The notes under the pieces are model-generated. The model was not told where the DNA came from, ran no database searches, and saw only the letters and a list, made by a program, of their open reading frames with translations. Made by a program: the position numbers and the translations under genes. A stretch of DNA of 64,000 nucleotides from an uncultured Paracoccus sp. (lineage in GTDB: Bacteria; Pseudomonadota; Alphaproteobacteria; Rhodobacterales; Rhodobacteraceae): NCBI GenBank assembly GCA_934533075.1, contig CAKTBJ010000001.1, positions 157,926 to 221,925 of the forward strand, in the 5' to 3' direction. Positions 8,423 to 20,085 of the stretch are shown here, piece by piece. Position 1 is the stretch's first letter, and each line of letters begins with the position of its first letter.

Positions 8423-9766
8423 TCAGCTCTCCTTGCGGGGATGCTTGATCGGCGACCACAGCTTCTTGTTGGTCAGGTAGAGCAGCACCGACAGCAGCAG
8501 CAGGAACAGCACGGCGACGGTGCCGACCTGCTTGCGCTGCATCATCTTCGGCTCGGCGGTCCACATCAGGAAGGCCGACACCTCCATCGAAAGGCTGTCC
8601 AGATCGTTCGGATGGCCGTCCTGGAACTCCACCGATTCGTCGTCCAGCGGCGGGGGCATGGCGATCCAGCCGCCGGGGAAGGCGGTGTTGCCGTAGAAGG
8701 TCGTGCCAGCCTCCTCCTTGGTCTCGCCGGTATAGCCGGTAAGGACCGCGTGGATGTATTCCGGCCCGCCGATGCCGCGCAGCAGCTGGTTGATGCCGGT
8801 GCCGTAAGGACCGTGGAAGCCGGCGCGGGCCTTGGCCATCAGCGACAGGTCCGGTCCCATCCCGTCCTGGAACGGAACATGGGGGAAGTTGTCCGACGGC
8901 TCGCGCGGAACATCGTCGCCGGTTTCCGGGTCCACCTTGGTGAACTCGGCCGCATAGGCGCGCACCTGGTCCTCGGGCAGGCCGGGACCGGTGGCGTCGC
9001 CCAGCGTGCGCAGCGGGACATATTGCAGCCCGTGGCAGGCGGCGCAGATTTCCGTATAGACCTGCAACCCGCGCTGAAGCTGGTGCTGGTCATAGGCGCC
9101 GAACGGCCCCTCGAAGCTGAAGGCCACGTCGTCGACATGCACGTCATGCGAGCCGCTATCGGCATGGGCCTCCTCGCCCCCGGCCTCGGCATGGGCTTCC
9201 TCGGCCTCGCCCTCGGTCCCGGCGGCCTCGTCGCTTGCTTCCGCCTCATCATCGGCGGCAGCCTCGTCTGCGGCTTCGTCTGCGGTGGTTTCTTCGGCAG
9301 CTCCCTCATCGGTGGCTTCCGCCTCCCCCGCGGGGGCTTCCTCGGCGGCCTCGTCCGTCGCCTCCCCGGCGGCCTCGTCGCCCGTGGCGTCCTCGGCGGC
9401 GGCTTCTTCGGCCCCGTCCTCGGTCGCCTCGTCGGCGGCGGGTTCGCCGGCCTCGGCTTCGTCAGACTCCGGGGCTGCCTCTTCCGCCGTCTCGGCCGGT
9501 GCCTCGGTGGCTTCCGCCTCGGTCGCCTCGGCCTCGTCCGCGGCCGGTTCCCCGGCTGCGGTCTCGTCGGTGGCCTCGCCCTCGGCGGTCAGGGTCTGCC
9601 GGCTGCCGTCGGGATTGACCACATAGGTCGTTCCCGATTCGGGGGCCGTCACCGCGGCGGCGTCGGGCTGGGCCAGCGGCACGGTCTGCCTGTCCTGGGC
9701 CACGGCCCCGCCTGCGGCAAGGGTCAGCGCAGCAACCGCCGTCAGTGTCTTGATGGTCGGAGTCAT
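8423..9766 (-). CDS. petC: Ubiquinol-cytochrome c reductase, cytochrome c1
   Basis: Heme c subunit of the bc1 complex, passing electrons from the Rieske protein to cytochrome c. 447 residues. A signal peptide (about 1-23, ending GGAVAQD) is followed by a very long Ala/Glu/Asp/Thr-rich acidic segment (about 58-215), then the cytochrome c1 core with heme motif CAACH (about residue 240) and a C-terminal membrane anchor (about 420-440, [14 protein letters not shown]). The acidic insert is characteristic of Paracoccus cytochrome c1 and roughly doubles the usual N-terminal length. The start is an ATG just downstream of petB. It is the last gene of the operon (known as fbcC in Paracoccus). Confidence 0.96.
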   Translation of the reverse strand: MTPTIKTLTAVAALTLAAGGAVAQDRQTVPLAQPDAAAVTAPESGTTYVVNPDGSRQTLTAEGEATDETAAGEPAADEAEATEAEATEAPAETAEEAAPESDEAEAGEPAADEATEDGAEEAAAEDATGDEAAGEATDEAAEEAPAGEAEATDEGAAEETTADEAADEAAADDEAEASDEAAGTEGEAEEAHAEAGGEEAHADSGSHDVHVDDVAFSFEGPFGAYDQHQLQRGLQVYTEICAACHGLQYVPLRTLGDATGPGLPEDQVRAYAAEFTKVDPETGDDVPREPSDNFPHVPFQDGMGPDLSLMAKARAGFHGPYGTGINQLLRGIGGPEYIHAVLTGYTGETKEEAGTTFYGNTAFPGGWIAMPPPLDDESVEFQDGHPNDLDSLSMEVSAFLMWTAEPKMMQRKQVGTVAVLFLLLLSVLLYLTNKKLWSPIKHPRKES

Positions 9767-9777
9767 CGGTGTCTCCC

Positions 9778-11094
9778 TCACTCGGCGGAATGCGTGTTGT
9801 AATGGGCGGCGAAGTCTTCCTCGATGGTCGCCGGCATCGGCGACGGCTTTTCGACCAGCCCCAGGATGGGCAGGATCACGAGGAAATAGGCGAACCAGTA
9901 GGCCGAGCCGGCAAGGGCGATATAGGGATAGATCCCCTCGGCCGGCATGGCGCCCACCCACATCAGCACCACGAAGTCGATGGCCAGCAGCGCGAACCAC
10001 CACTTGAACACCGGGCGGAACCGGCCCGAGCGCACCCGCGACGTATCCAGCCACGGCACCAGCGCCATCACGATGATCGCGCCGAACATCGCCAGCACGC
10101 CGAAGAACTTGGCGTCCACGATGCCGAAGGTGACGAAGTTCACCGCCTGCACCAGCCACACGTCGGCGGTGAAGGCGCGCAGGATCGCGTAGAAGGGCAG
10201 GAAATACCATTCCGGCACGATATGCGCGGGCGTCGCCAGGGCGTTGGCCTCGATATAGTTGTCGGGGTGGCCCAGATAGTTCGGCATGAAGCCCACCACC
10301 GCGAAGAACAGCACCAGCACCACGGCCAGCGCGAACAGGTCCTTGATCACGAAATAGGGCCAGAAGGGCAGGGTGTCGGCCTCGGCCTCGGCGCGCGAGG
10401 TCCGGCGCACCTCGACGCCGGTCGGGTTGTTGTTGCCGGTGTGGTGGAAGGCCCAGATATGGACGATCACCAGCGCGGCGATGACGAAGGGCAGCAGGTA
10501 ATGCAGCGCGAAGAAGCGGTTCAGCGTCGGGTTCTCGACCGCCGGGCCGCCCAGCAGCCAGGTCTGGATCGGCTCGCCCACGCCGGGGATGGCGCCGAAC
10601 AGGCCGGTGATCACCGTGGCGCCCCAGAAGGACATCTGGCCCCAGGGCAGCACATAGCCCATGAAGGCGGTGGCCATCATCAGCACATAGATCAGCATGC
10701 CGACGATCCAGGTGACCTCGCGCGGCGCCTTGTAGCTGCCGTAATAGAGGCCGCGGAAGATGTGGATATAGACCGCGAAGAAGAACAGCGAGGCGCCGTT
10801 CGCATGCAGATAGCGCAGCAGGTAGCCGCCGTTCACGTTGCGCATGATATGCTCGACGCGGGCGAAGGCGATCTCGCTGTTGGCGGCGTAATGCATGGCC
10901 AGCACGACGCCGGTGGCGATCATCAGCACCAGGCAGAAGGCCAGCACGATCCCCCAGATCCACATCCAGTTCAGGTTGCGGGGGGTGGGGATCACCAGGG
11001 TGTCGTAGACGAGCGACACGATCGGCAGCCGGCGGTGCAGCCAGCGTTCGAAGCCGGTGCGAGGCTCGTAATGGTCGTGGGGAATGCCCGACAT
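9778..11094 (-). CDS. petB: Ubiquinol-cytochrome c reductase, cytochrome b
   Basis: Membrane core of the bc1 complex, carrying hemes bL and bH and both quinone sites. 438 residues, eight predicted membrane helices, full-length b type with N- and C-domains fused. Visible are the heme-ligand helix histidines ([28 protein letters not shown]), the Qo-site GVGEPI and PEWY motif ([17 protein letters not shown]). An AGGAGG site precedes the ATG. It sits 10 bases after petA and 11 before petC. Confidence 0.97.
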   Translation of the reverse strand: MSGIPHDHYEPRTGFERWLHRRLPIVSLVYDTLVIPTPRNLNWMWIWGIVLAFCLVLMIATGVVLAMHYAANSEIAFARVEHIMRNVNGGYLLRYLHANGASLFFFAVYIHIFRGLYYGSYKAPREVTWIVGMLIYVLMMATAFMGYVLPWGQMSFWGATVITGLFGAIPGVGEPIQTWLLGGPAVENPTLNRFFALHYLLPFVIAALVIVHIWAFHHTGNNNPTGVEVRRTSRAEAEADTLPFWPYFVIKDLFALAVVLVLFFAVVGFMPNYLGHPDNYIEANALATPAHIVPEWYFLPFYAILRAFTADVWLVQAVNFVTFGIVDAKFFGVLAMFGAIIVMALVPWLDTSRVRSGRFRPVFKWWFALLAIDFVVLMWVGAMPAEGIYPYIALAGSAYWFAYFLVILPILGLVEKPSPMPATIEEDFAAHYNTHSAE

Positions 11095-11104
11095 GCTTGC
11101 CTCC

Positions 11105-11713
11105 TCAGCCCAGCTTGATGGTGGTGTCGTTCACGAAGGCCGCGACGGGAACCGGCAGGTTCGTCGGCGCGGGGCCTTTGCGGATACGGCCGGCGGTATC
11201 GTAATGGCTGCCGTGGCAGGGGCAGAACCAGCCGTCGTAGTCGCCCGCCCCGTCGCCGATCGGCACGCAGCCCAGATGCGTGCAGACCCCGATCATCACC
11301 AGCCATTCGCCGGCCTCGTCGAGGGTGCGGTTCTGGTCCAGCGCCGGCTCGCCGGGCTTGTTGGCGTTCTCGGCGCTCTGGTCGATCAGCTGGTTCAGGC
11401 TGACCGCGCGGCCCTCCTCGATCTCCGCCTCGGTGCGGCGGCGGATGAAGACCGGCTTGCCCAGCCATTTCACCGTCAGCTGCGTCCCGACCGCCACGCT
11501 GCTGACATCGACCTGGATCGAGGCCAGCGCCTGCACGTCGGCCGACGGGTTCATCTGGTCCACCAGCGCCCAGCCGGCGGCGCCGGCCGCGACGGCGCCG
11601 GCACCGGCGGTTGCGTAATACAGGAAATCGCGTCGCGTGGCCTCATGCTGGCCATCGGGGCCGTTCCCGTGGCCGATGGACCGGCCGCCTGCGTGTTCTT
11701 CTACGTTGGGCAC
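11105..11713 (-). CDS. petA: Ubiquinol-cytochrome c reductase, Rieske iron-sulfur subunit
   Basis: High-potential 2Fe-2S subunit of the bc1 complex. 202 residues. The N-terminus carries a twin-arginine signal-anchor ([20 protein letters not shown]), and the cluster-binding boxes are CTHLGC (about 149) and CPCHGSH (about 170). Start is GTG at 11713 after a GGAG site; no in-frame ATG lies between it and the RRDF motif. First gene of the operon, known as fbcF in Paracoccus. The 216-base gap to radC should hold the operon promoter, but I could not assign one with confidence. Confidence 0.96.
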   Translation of the reverse strand: MPNVEEHAGGRSIGHGNGPDGQHEATRRDFLYYATAGAGAVAAGAAGWALVDQMNPSADVQALASIQVDVSSVAVGTQLTVKWLGKPVFIRRRTEAEIEEGRAVSLNQLIDQSAENANKPGEPALDQNRTLDEAGEWLVMIGVCTHLGCVPIGDGAGDYDGWFCPCHGSHYDTAGRIRKGPAPTNLPVPVAAFVNDTTIKLG

Positions 11714-11929
11714 GGGTTGATACTCCAGTTCGGGTGCGGCCGGGCGGGCCGATACGACAAGTTGGGCCGCTGATTGCGCGACCCATCCGTTCGCGTTGTA
11801 GCGTTCAAGAAAGCGTCAGTCCAGCACCCCGACCCGCCCCAGGACGCGCAAATCGCCGCGCTTGCGCCATTTTTATGGTGATCGAGGCGCGGCGGTCGCG
11901 CCGGTGCGCCCCGTTTCGCCGGCGGCGGG

Positions 11930-12721
11930 TCACAGCAGCCCGCCGGCGCGGAAGCTGGTTTCGCGCCCCTTGCCGATGATCAGGTGGTCGTGGACGGTGA
12001 CGCCCATCACCTCGGCGGCATGGGCGATGCGGGCGGTCATGGCGATGTCGGCCTCGCTGGGCGTCGGGTCGCCGGAGGGGTGATTGTGGACCAGAATCAA
12101 GGCGCTGGCATTCAGTTCCAGCGCGCGGCGCATGATCTCGCGCGGATAGACCGGGACGTGATCGACGGTGCCGCGCGCCAGTTCCTCGTCGGCGATCAGC
12201 ACGTTCTTGCGGTCCAGATAGAGGCAGCGGAACTGCTCGACCTCGCCATGCGCCATCGCGGTGTGGCAGTAATCCAGCAGCGCGTCCCAGGACGACAGCA
12301 CCGGCCGCTGCATCACCCGCGCCCGCGCCAGCCTTTGCGCGGCGGCGGCGACGATCATCAGCTCGCATGTCACGGCGGGGCCGACGCCCTCGACCTCGGC
12401 CAGCCGGGCGGGCGGCGCCGACAGCACCCGGTTGAAATCGCCGAAACGGTCCAGCAGCCGGCGGGCCAGCGGCTTCACGTCCTGGCGGGGGATGGCGCGG
12501 AACAGCACCAGCTCCAGCATCTCGTAATCCGGCAGGGCGGTGGCGCCGCCCTGCATGAAGCGTTCGCGCAGCCGGGCGCGGTGATCGGCGATATAGGAGG
12601 GCAGCCGCGTCTTGCCCGGCGGAAGCGGCACGGGCGCGGCCTCGTCGGTGGGCGACACCGCCGTGGCGGGGCCGGAAAACAGCGGCAGGGGGCCGTCCGA
12701 GAAGAGGCGATTCGGGTCCAT
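11930..12721 (-). CDS. radC: RadC family protein (JAB/MPN-type)
   Basis: 263 residues. It has a helix-hairpin-helix-like N-terminal part (about 40-125, VEGVGPAVTCELM) and a C-terminal JAMM domain with HNHPSGDPTPSEAD at about residue 200, the zinc-binding motif of RadC. Historically called a DNA repair protein, but its true role is unsettled. Some family members are linked to mobile elements, though nothing mobile is seen here. It lies alone between petA and dnaJ on the same strand. The first ~25 residues are Pro-rich and less conserved. Confidence 0.93.
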   Translation of the reverse strand: MDPNRLFSDGPLPLFSGPATAVSPTDEAAPVPLPPGKTRLPSYIADHRARLRERFMQGGATALPDYEMLELVLFRAIPRQDVKPLARRLLDRFGDFNRVLSAPPARLAEVEGVGPAVTCELMIVAAAAQRLARARVMQRPVLSSWDALLDYCHTAMAHGEVEQFRCLYLDRKNVLIADEELARGTVDHVPVYPREIMRRALELNASALILVHNHPSGDPTPSEADIAMTARIAHAAEVMGVTVHDHLIIGKGRETSFRAGGLL

Positions 12722-12804
12722 GCGCCGAGCGTTGCACGGCGGCGGTAAAGAAATCCCTAACGCGCGTCCGGCCTGCCGGGCGGCGGGCCGTCGCCGGTCC
12801 CGAA

Positions 12805-13962
12805 TCAGCTGGTCATGCCCTCCCAGAACTCGCGCACCTTGCGGAAGAAGCTCTGGCTGTTGGGGCTGTTGTCGGCGGCGATCTGGTCGAATTCGCGCAG
12901 CAGCTCCTTTTGCCGCGCCGTCAGGTTGACCGGGGTTTCCACGGTCAGCTCGATCAGCATGTCGCCCGGCTCGGCATTCATGCCGGCGCCGTGGCGCAGG
13001 GGCGGCATGCCCTTGCCGCGCAGGCGCATCTGCCGGCCCGACTGGCTGCCCGGCGGCACCTTCACGCGCGAGCGGCCGCCGTCGATGGTCGGCACCTCGA
13101 TCTCGCCGCCCAGCGCCGCCGTGGACATGGCCACCGGCACCCGGCAGGCCAGCATGCGGCCGTCGCGGATGAAGATCGGATGCTCGCGCACCTCGACGAA
13201 GATATAGAGGTCGCCGGGCGGGCCGCCGCGCAGGCCGGCCTCGCCCTCGCCGGCCAGGCGGATGCGGGTGCCGGTCTCGACCCCGGCGGGGATGTTGATC
13301 GAGAGCGTGCGCTCCTTCTCGACCCGGCCGCTGCCGCCGCAGGACTTGCAGGGATTCTTGATGATCTGGCCCTGGCCGCCGCAGGTGGGGCAGGTGCGTT
13401 CCACCGCGAAGAAACCCTGCTGCGCGCGGACCTTGCCCATGCCGGCGCAGGTCGGGCAGGTCACGGGTTCCGTCGCGCCCTCGGCGCCGGTGCCGTTGCA
13501 GGCCTCGCAGGCGGCCGAGCCGGGCAGGTCGATGGTCTTGCGCAGGCCGGCGAAGGCTTCCTCCAGCGACACCGACAGGTCATAGCGCAGGTCCTGCCCC
13601 CGGCTGGCGCGCGAACGCGGATTGCCGCCGCCGCGCCGGCCCATCATGTCGCCGAACAGATCCTCGAACACGTCGGCGAAGGCGGCGCCGAAATCGCCAT
13701 GCCCGTGACCGCCGCGCCCGCCGAAGCCGCCATTCTCGAAGGCGGCATGGCCGAAGCGGTCATAAGCCGCCTTGCGCTGCGGGTCCTTGAGGCATTCGTA
13801 AGCCTCGTTCACGGCCTTGAACTCGGCCTCGGACCGGGTGCAGTCCGGGTTGTGGTCGGGATGCAGCTGCTTGGCCTTCTTGCGATAGGCGCGCTTGATC
13901 TCCTCGGCGGAGGCGCCGCGGGAGACCTCCAGAACCTCGTAGAAATCCCGTTTCGACATCAT
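12805..13962 (-). CDS. dnaJ: Chaperone DnaJ
   Basis: Hsp40 co-chaperone stimulating DnaK ATPase and presenting unfolded clients. 385 residues with the classic order: J domain (1-72) with HPD in HPDHNPD, Gly/Phe-rich linker (about 75-125), zinc-finger domain with four CxxCxGxG repeats ([32 protein letters not shown]), then the C-terminal substrate domain. The start is a double ATG at 13962. It lies just downstream of dnaK, with an 88-base gap that contains a hairpin, and is probably partly cotranscribed with dnaK. Confidence 0.97.
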   Translation of the reverse strand: MMSKRDFYEVLEVSRGASAEEIKRAYRKKAKQLHPDHNPDCTRSEAEFKAVNEAYECLKDPQRKAAYDRFGHAAFENGGFGGRGGHGHGDFGAAFADVFEDLFGDMMGRRGGGNPRSRASRGQDLRYDLSVSLEEAFAGLRKTIDLPGSAACEACNGTGAEGATEPVTCPTCAGMGKVRAQQGFFAVERTCPTCGGQGQIIKNPCKSCGGSGRVEKERTLSINIPAGVETGTRIRLAGEGEAGLRGGPPGDLYIFVEVREHPIFIRDGRMLACRVPVAMSTAALGGEIEVPTIDGGRSRVKVPPGSQSGRQMRLRGKGMPPLRHGAGMNAEPGDMLIELTVETPVNLTARQKELLREFDQIAADNSPNSQSFFRKVREFWEGMTS

Positions 13963-14010
13963 CCGTTTACCCCTGCGCCGCCGGCGCCCGACCGTCCGTC
14001 AAAGAGAGAA

Positions 14011-14032
14011 CCGGCCCGCATGGGCGGGCCGG
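14011..14032 (-). terminator. Hairpin between dnaK and dnaJ
   Basis: A 9-bp perfect stem (CCGGCCCGC / GCGGGCCGG) with a 4-nt loop follows the dnaK stop. On the minus strand it is followed by TTCTCTCTTT, a weak T-rich tail. It could be an attenuating terminator that makes DnaK exceed DnaJ. Confidence 0.6.
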
Positions 14033-14050
14033 CTCGGGTTCGTTGCGTCC

Positions 14051-15967
<1,917 letters not shown>

Positions 15968-16094
15968 GGATTGAAACCTTTCTTGCGGCGTATCGGCTTT
16001 GCGGACCCGTAGCGGCCTCCGCGGCCCGATCCCTGGGTTGAAACTCTGTCTGTGCCGGGCCGGTCCGCTGCGGGACGGCCCGGCTTCGTGGGGG

Positions 16095-16124
16095 TATATA
16101 GGAAGGCCATTTTCACGCTGCAAG
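16095..16124 (-). promoter_or_regulatory. Heat-shock (RpoH-type) promoter of dnaK
   Basis: On the minus strand CTTGCA is followed by 17 bases and CTATATA, matching the CTTG / CYTATNT pattern of alphaproteobacterial sigma-32 promoters. It lies about 130 bases upstream of the dnaK ATG. The spacing fits and no competing element was seen. Confidence 0.65.
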
Positions 16125-16213
16125 CCGGCCCGAGGGGGATGAGGCACGCAATTTTCGCCCTTTTTCCACCCTTTTCACGGCGCAGGCCGCGCGCCGGCGC
16201 GGGCGGCGGGCGG

Positions 16214-17035
16214 TCAATGCCCGGCCGACCAGCTGAGCGATTCGTGCTTGCGGGTGACGAATTCCAGGATCAGCCCCAGCATGGCGATGACGATCATGGC
16301 ATAGAACGGATAGGTCAGGCTGGTGCGCATGGGCGTATAGTTGACGAAGGCATAGCCCCGGCTCTGGTCGATGATGTGGAACAGCGGGTTCCACGAGAAC
16401 ATGGGCAGCATGAAGCTGGGCATCAGGTTGGCCAGGAACATCTTGCCGGAAAACACCATGTTGGCGCGCTGGAAGACCAGCATGGCCATGCTGACGATCT
16501 CCGGCGCCCAGGGGCGCAGCGCCAGCACGACCAGCCCGATCGCCGCCCCCGCGCCCCAGGCCAGCAGGAACATCTTGATGAAGCCCAGCGGGTATTCGAG
16601 GGTGAAGGGCTGATAGACGTAATAGGCCGCCATGATCACCATGCAGGCCAGCGTCTGCCGATACAGCACCGCCAGCGCCCCGGCGGTGATCGCCACGGCC
16701 GAGGTCATCGGCTCGTGCAGGGACATGGTCTTCGCCTGCTTGCCGCTCATGCCCACGGCGGAAATCGTCTGGATATGGGTCATGTAGAGGAAGATCCCGC
16801 TCATCATGAACACCAGGAAATCCCCGCGCACCGGCGACGAGCGCAGCCCCATGAACATGTAGAGGACCATGAAGGCCGCGATCATCATCAGCGACTGCAT
16901 GACGGTCATCGCCAGCCCGACCACCGCGTTGCGATGGCTGCGGCGCAGGTTGAACACCGTCTGGTGATAGACCAGCATCAGCTGCGACAGCGCCGCCTGG
17001 GCCATGTTGCGGTTCTGGCGCGGGACGAAGATCAT
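16214..17035 (-). CDS. ABC-2 type permease, capsule/polysaccharide export (KpsM/Wzm-like)
   Basis: A 273-residue inner-membrane protein with about six hydrophobic segments (for example MTVMQSLMMIAAFMVLYMFM and AMIVIAMLGLILEFV). Its size and the C-terminal NPLFHIIDQSRGYAF region fit ABC-2 permeases that export capsule or O-antigen polysaccharides. The chosen ATG at 17035 has an AGGAG site; the frame extends much further upstream but would run into cysQ on the other strand. No cognate ATPase (KpsT/Wzt) is adjacent or elsewhere in the window. It is divergent from cysQ and the polysaccharide genes. Confidence 0.85.
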   Translation of the reverse strand: MIFVPRQNRNMAQAALSQLMLVYHQTVFNLRRSHRNAVVGLAMTVMQSLMMIAAFMVLYMFMGLRSSPVRGDFLVFMMSGIFLYMTHIQTISAVGMSGKQAKTMSLHEPMTSAVAITAGALAVLYRQTLACMVIMAAYYVYQPFTLEYPLGFIKMFLLAWGAGAAIGLVVLALRPWAPEIVSMAMLVFQRANMVFSGKMFLANLMPSFMLPMFSWNPLFHIIDQSRGYAFVNYTPMRTSLTYPFYAMIVIAMLGLILEFVTRKHESLSWSAGH

Positions 17036-17188
17036 CGGCGGGCGGCTCCTGTCGTGTCTGGCCGGGCGCTGCCGGCGAAGGGGGCGCCGGTCCCGGATCG
17101 GGGCCTTGCCCTGCCTTCGGAGGAACAGCATAAATAGGCGAGGCGTTGCGATCAAGGAAGACGCAACCTTGTGGTTGACGAGGTATGA

Positions 17189-17992
17189 ATGGATTTTGAC
17201 CGCCTGACCGCCGAGATGCGGCGCCTCGCGCTGGATGCCGGCGCCCGCATCATGGAGATCTACGCCGCACCAGACTTCGCCGTCCGCGCCAAGGCCGACG
17301 CCTCGCCGGTGACCGAGGCCGACGAGCTGGCCGATGCGCTGATTTCCGCCGGGCTGCGCGCGGCCTTCCCCGATGTGGCGCTGGTGACCGAGGAGCAGGC
17401 CGCCACCCATGCCGGGCGCGCGCCCGACCGCTTCCTGATCGTCGATCCGCTGGACGGGACGAAGGAATTCGTCCAGCGCCGCGGCGATTTCACCGTCAAC
17501 ATCGCCTTCGTCGAGAACGGCGTGCCGCTGCGGGGCGTGGTCTATGCCCCGGCGAGGGAGCGGCTGTTCTATACCACCGCCGACGGGCGCAGCGTCGAGG
17601 AGCTGGCCCCCTTCGGTCCCCAGCCGGGCCAGACCCGGCCCATCGGCGTGAACCCGATGCCCGACAACCGGGGGTTGATGGTGGTCGCCTCGAAATCGCA
17701 TCGCGACCAGACGACCGACGACTACATCGCCCGCTACAACGTGCGGGACATGACTTCGGCCGGCAGCTCGCTGAAATTCTGCCTTGTGGCGACGGGCGAG
17801 GCGGACCTCTATCCCCGGCTGGGCCGCACGATGGAATGGGACACCGCCGCAGGCGATGCCGTGCTGCGCGGGGCCGGGGGCATGGTGGTGAATTTCGACG
17901 ACCAGCAGCGGGTGCTGGCCTATGGCAAGCCGGGATACGAGAATCCCTTCTTCATCGCCTATGCGCCGGGCGTCCTGCTGGCGGGGGAATGA
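17189..17992 (+). CDS. cysQ: 3'(2'),5'-bisphosphate nucleotidase CysQ
   Basis: Inositol-monophosphatase-fold phosphatase that dephosphorylates PAP to AMP, clearing the by-product of PAPS-dependent sulfation or sulfate assimilation. 267 residues. Metal-binding motifs are VTEEQA (about 71), DPLDGTKEFV (about 89) and the late WDTAAGDAVLRGAGG (about 220). A GAGG site precedes the ATG. It heads a run of overlapping plus-strand genes for surface polysaccharide that ends in a sulfotransferase, so PAP removal is a plausible local job. It overlaps kdsB by ATGA. Confidence 0.94.
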   Translation: MDFDRLTAEMRRLALDAGARIMEIYAAPDFAVRAKADASPVTEADELADALISAGLRAAFPDVALVTEEQAATHAGRAPDRFLIVDPLDGTKEFVQRRGDFTVNIAFVENGVPLRGVVYAPARERLFYTTADGRSVEELAPFGPQPGQTRPIGVNPMPDNRGLMVVASKSHRDQTTDDYIARYNVRDMTSAGSSLKFCLVATGEADLYPRLGRTMEWDTAAGDAVLRGAGGMVVNFDDQQRVLAYGKPGYENPFFIAYAPGVLLAGE

Positions 17993-18792
17993 TGTCCGTC
18001 ACCATCATCATTCCCGCCCGCCACGCCTCGACCCGCTATCCCGGCAAGCCGCTGGCGGAGTTGCGCGGCGCCTCCGGGCAGGCGCGCAGCCTGATCCGCC
18101 GCAGCTGGGACGCCGCCCGCGCCGTGCCCGGCATCGACCGCGTGATCGTCGCCACCGAGGACACCCGCATCCGCGACCATGCCGAAGCCTTCGGGGCCGA
18201 GGTGGCCATGACCTCCGACCGGCCGCGCAACGGCACCGAACGCTGCGCCGAGGTGCTGGAAGTCATGGATCTGGACCCCGAGATCGTCGTGAACCTGCAA
18301 GGCGACGCGCCGCTGACCCCGGCCTGGTTCATCGAGGCGCTGGTGGCGGGCCTGCGCGCCGACCCTTCGGCGGCCTGCGCCACGCCGGTGCTGCGCTGTT
18401 CGGGGCGGATGCGCGCCGACCTTCTGGCCGACCGTGCCGAGGGTCGCGTCGGCGGCACCACCGCCGTGTTCGGCGCCGACCATCAGGCGCTGTATTTCTC
18501 CAAGGAAGTCATCCCCTTCGCCGCCGGTCCCTTCGCCCCCGACGACCCGACGCCGGTCTTTCACCATGTCGGCGTCTATGCCTATCGCCCCGAGGCGCTG
18601 GCCGCCTATGCCGCCGCGCCGGAGGGCGTGCTGGAGCGGCTGGAGGGGCTGGAGCAGTTGCGTTTCCTCGAACAGGGCCGGCGCATCCGCTGCGTCGAGG
18701 TGGAATCGCGCGGCCGGCCGTTCTGGGAGCTGAACAACCCCGCCGATGTGGCCCGGATCGAGGCGATGCTGGCCGATCTGGGCGAGGATTGA
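17989..18792 (+). CDS. kdsB: 3-deoxy-manno-octulosonate cytidylyltransferase KdsB
   Basis: Activates Kdo to CMP-Kdo for LPS core or for the lipid linker of Kdo-anchored capsules. 267 residues with the nucleotidyltransferase start IIPARHASTRYPGKPL, then VIVATED, VVNLQGDAPL and the C-terminal FWELNNPADVARIEAML. Two consecutive ATGs (17989 and 17992) could serve; the first gives an ATGA overlap with cysQ. Some residues differ from the usual housekeeping form (LRGASGQARSLIRRSW), so a capsule-specific paralogue is possible. Confidence 0.92.
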   Translation: MMSVTIIIPARHASTRYPGKPLAELRGASGQARSLIRRSWDAARAVPGIDRVIVATEDTRIRDHAEAFGAEVAMTSDRPRNGTERCAEVLEVMDLDPEIVVNLQGDAPLTPAWFIEALVAGLRADPSAACATPVLRCSGRMRADLLADRAEGRVGGTTAVFGADHQALYFSKEVIPFAAGPFAPDDPTPVFHHVGVYAYRPEALAAYAAAPEGVLERLEGLEQLRFLEQGRRIRCVEVESRGRPFWELNNPADVARIEAMLADLGED

Positions 18793-20000
18793 GCCGCGAC
18801 CTCACCGTGATCGTAGCCAGCCGGGGCCGGCCCCGGCTGCTGGCGCGCTGCCTTGCCGCGCTGATGCTGCAAACCCATCCGAGGCTGGAAATCGTGCTGG
18901 TCTCGGATGCCGAGGGGCTGGCGGTGCGCCCCGACCTGCCGCTGAAGCGGGTGGCGTTCGACCGCCCCAACCTGTCGCAGGCCCGCAACCTGGGCATCGC
19001 GCGGGCGGCGGGCCGCATCGTGGCCTTCATCGACGACGACGCGGTGGCGGAACCCTGCTGGGCCGGGGCGCTGGCGGGCGCCTTCGACGACCCGCAGGTG
19101 GTCGCCGCCACCGGCCCGGTGCGCGGGCCGGACGGGGTGGGCTGGCAGGCGCGGGCGGAATGGCTGACCCCGGACGGGCCGCAACCCCTGGTTGATGACT
19201 CGGCGCGGCTCTGGCTGCCGCGCGCAGGCGGCACGCTGTCGACCATCGGCACCAACTGCGCGTTCCTGCGTGATTCGCTGGTGGCCGTGGGCGGGTTCGA
19301 CCCCCTGTTCGCCTTCCACCTTGACGAGAGCGATCTGAATCTGCGCCTGGCTGCGACATTTCCGCGCAGGGCGACGGCTTTCGTGCCCCGCGCCCAGGTC
19401 GCCCATGCGGCGGCCTCGGGCACCACCCGGCGCGGGGGTGCGCCCGCCAGCCTTGCCGCCGTGGGCCGGTCCGAGGCCATCTTCGCCCGCCGTCACGGCG
19501 CCGGCCCCGGCTGGCGCGATCGCGTCCGTGCCCGCGAAAGGGCGCGGCTTGTGCGGGCGATGCTGGCCGGGCGGCTGGACCCGTTCCACCTGCCCCGGGT
19601 CATGGCCACGCTGGAGACCGGGCTGGCCGAGGGCGAGGCCCTGACGGACATCGCACCCGTCCCGGAGGAAATTCCTTGGATCTTAACCCCCTTTTCATCC
19701 GTTGAGGCGCAAACTCGGCCGCATCGGGTGCTGGCGGGGTGGTATTGGCGGGCCGGCCGCCTGCGCGCCGCCGCCGCCCGTGCCGCCTCGGACGGGGCGC
19801 TGGTCAGCCTCATGCTGTGGTCGCCCGGCTTCCTGCCCCACAGGGAGCGATTCGCGGGCGTGTATTGGGAAAGGCGGGGGGGAACATGGGGCGCCGGCGC
19901 GCCGGGCGACCCGTGGGTCGTGCCCCGCAGGCGGGCGGAACGGGACCGGGCGCTGGCGCGCCTGTGGACCGCCACCCGCGCGGACGAGACGCCACCCTGA
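18789..20000 (+). CDS. Glycosyltransferase family 2 protein
   Basis: About 403 residues with a GT-A fold at the N-terminus: TVIVASRGRPRLLARCLAAL, the nucleotide-binding NLSQARNLGIARAAG and the DxD metal motif in VAFIDDDAV (about residue 80). FHLDESDLNLRLA near residue 180 is the catalytic-region acidic pair of GT2 enzymes. The C-terminal ~150 residues are an unrecognised, Arg/Ala/Trp-rich tail. The best start is TTG at 18789, overlapping the kdsB stop; no ATG lies near the conserved beginning. The sugar donor is unknown. Confidence 0.85.
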   Translation: MSRDLTVIVASRGRPRLLARCLAALMLQTHPRLEIVLVSDAEGLAVRPDLPLKRVAFDRPNLSQARNLGIARAAGRIVAFIDDDAVAEPCWAGALAGAFDDPQVVAATGPVRGPDGVGWQARAEWLTPDGPQPLVDDSARLWLPRAGGTLSTIGTNCAFLRDSLVAVGGFDPLFAFHLDESDLNLRLAATFPRRATAFVPRAQVAHAAASGTTRRGGAPASLAAVGRSEAIFARRHGAGPGWRDRVRARERARLVRAMLAGRLDPFHLPRVMATLETGLAEGEALTDIAPVPEEIPWILTPFSSVEAQTRPHRVLAGWYWRAGRLRAAAARAASDGALVSLMLWSPGFLPHRERFAGVYWERRGGTWGAGAPGDPWVVPRRRAERDRALARLWTATRADETPP

Positions 20001-20085
20001 CCTTGCGGCGCGCAGGGGCAGGTGGCATGCGAAGAACGGAACAGACTTGCACAAACCCGGATATGTCCGGGGAGGAGCGGAACGA

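Noticed and set aside
9235..9626. Pro/Arg- and Ser/Ala-rich plus-strand frames
   Set aside because: They are antisense to the acidic repeat region of petC; the bias follows from its GAG/GCC codons.
8423..10963. Long minus-strand frame suggesting a cytochrome b-c1 fusion
   Set aside because: The part before the petC ATG is an out-of-frame reading of petB; separate starts and ribosome sites exist for both genes.
16214..17701. 495-residue version of the ABC permease
   Set aside because: Its N-terminal 220 residues are antisense to cysQ; the ribosome site and family length support the start at 17035.
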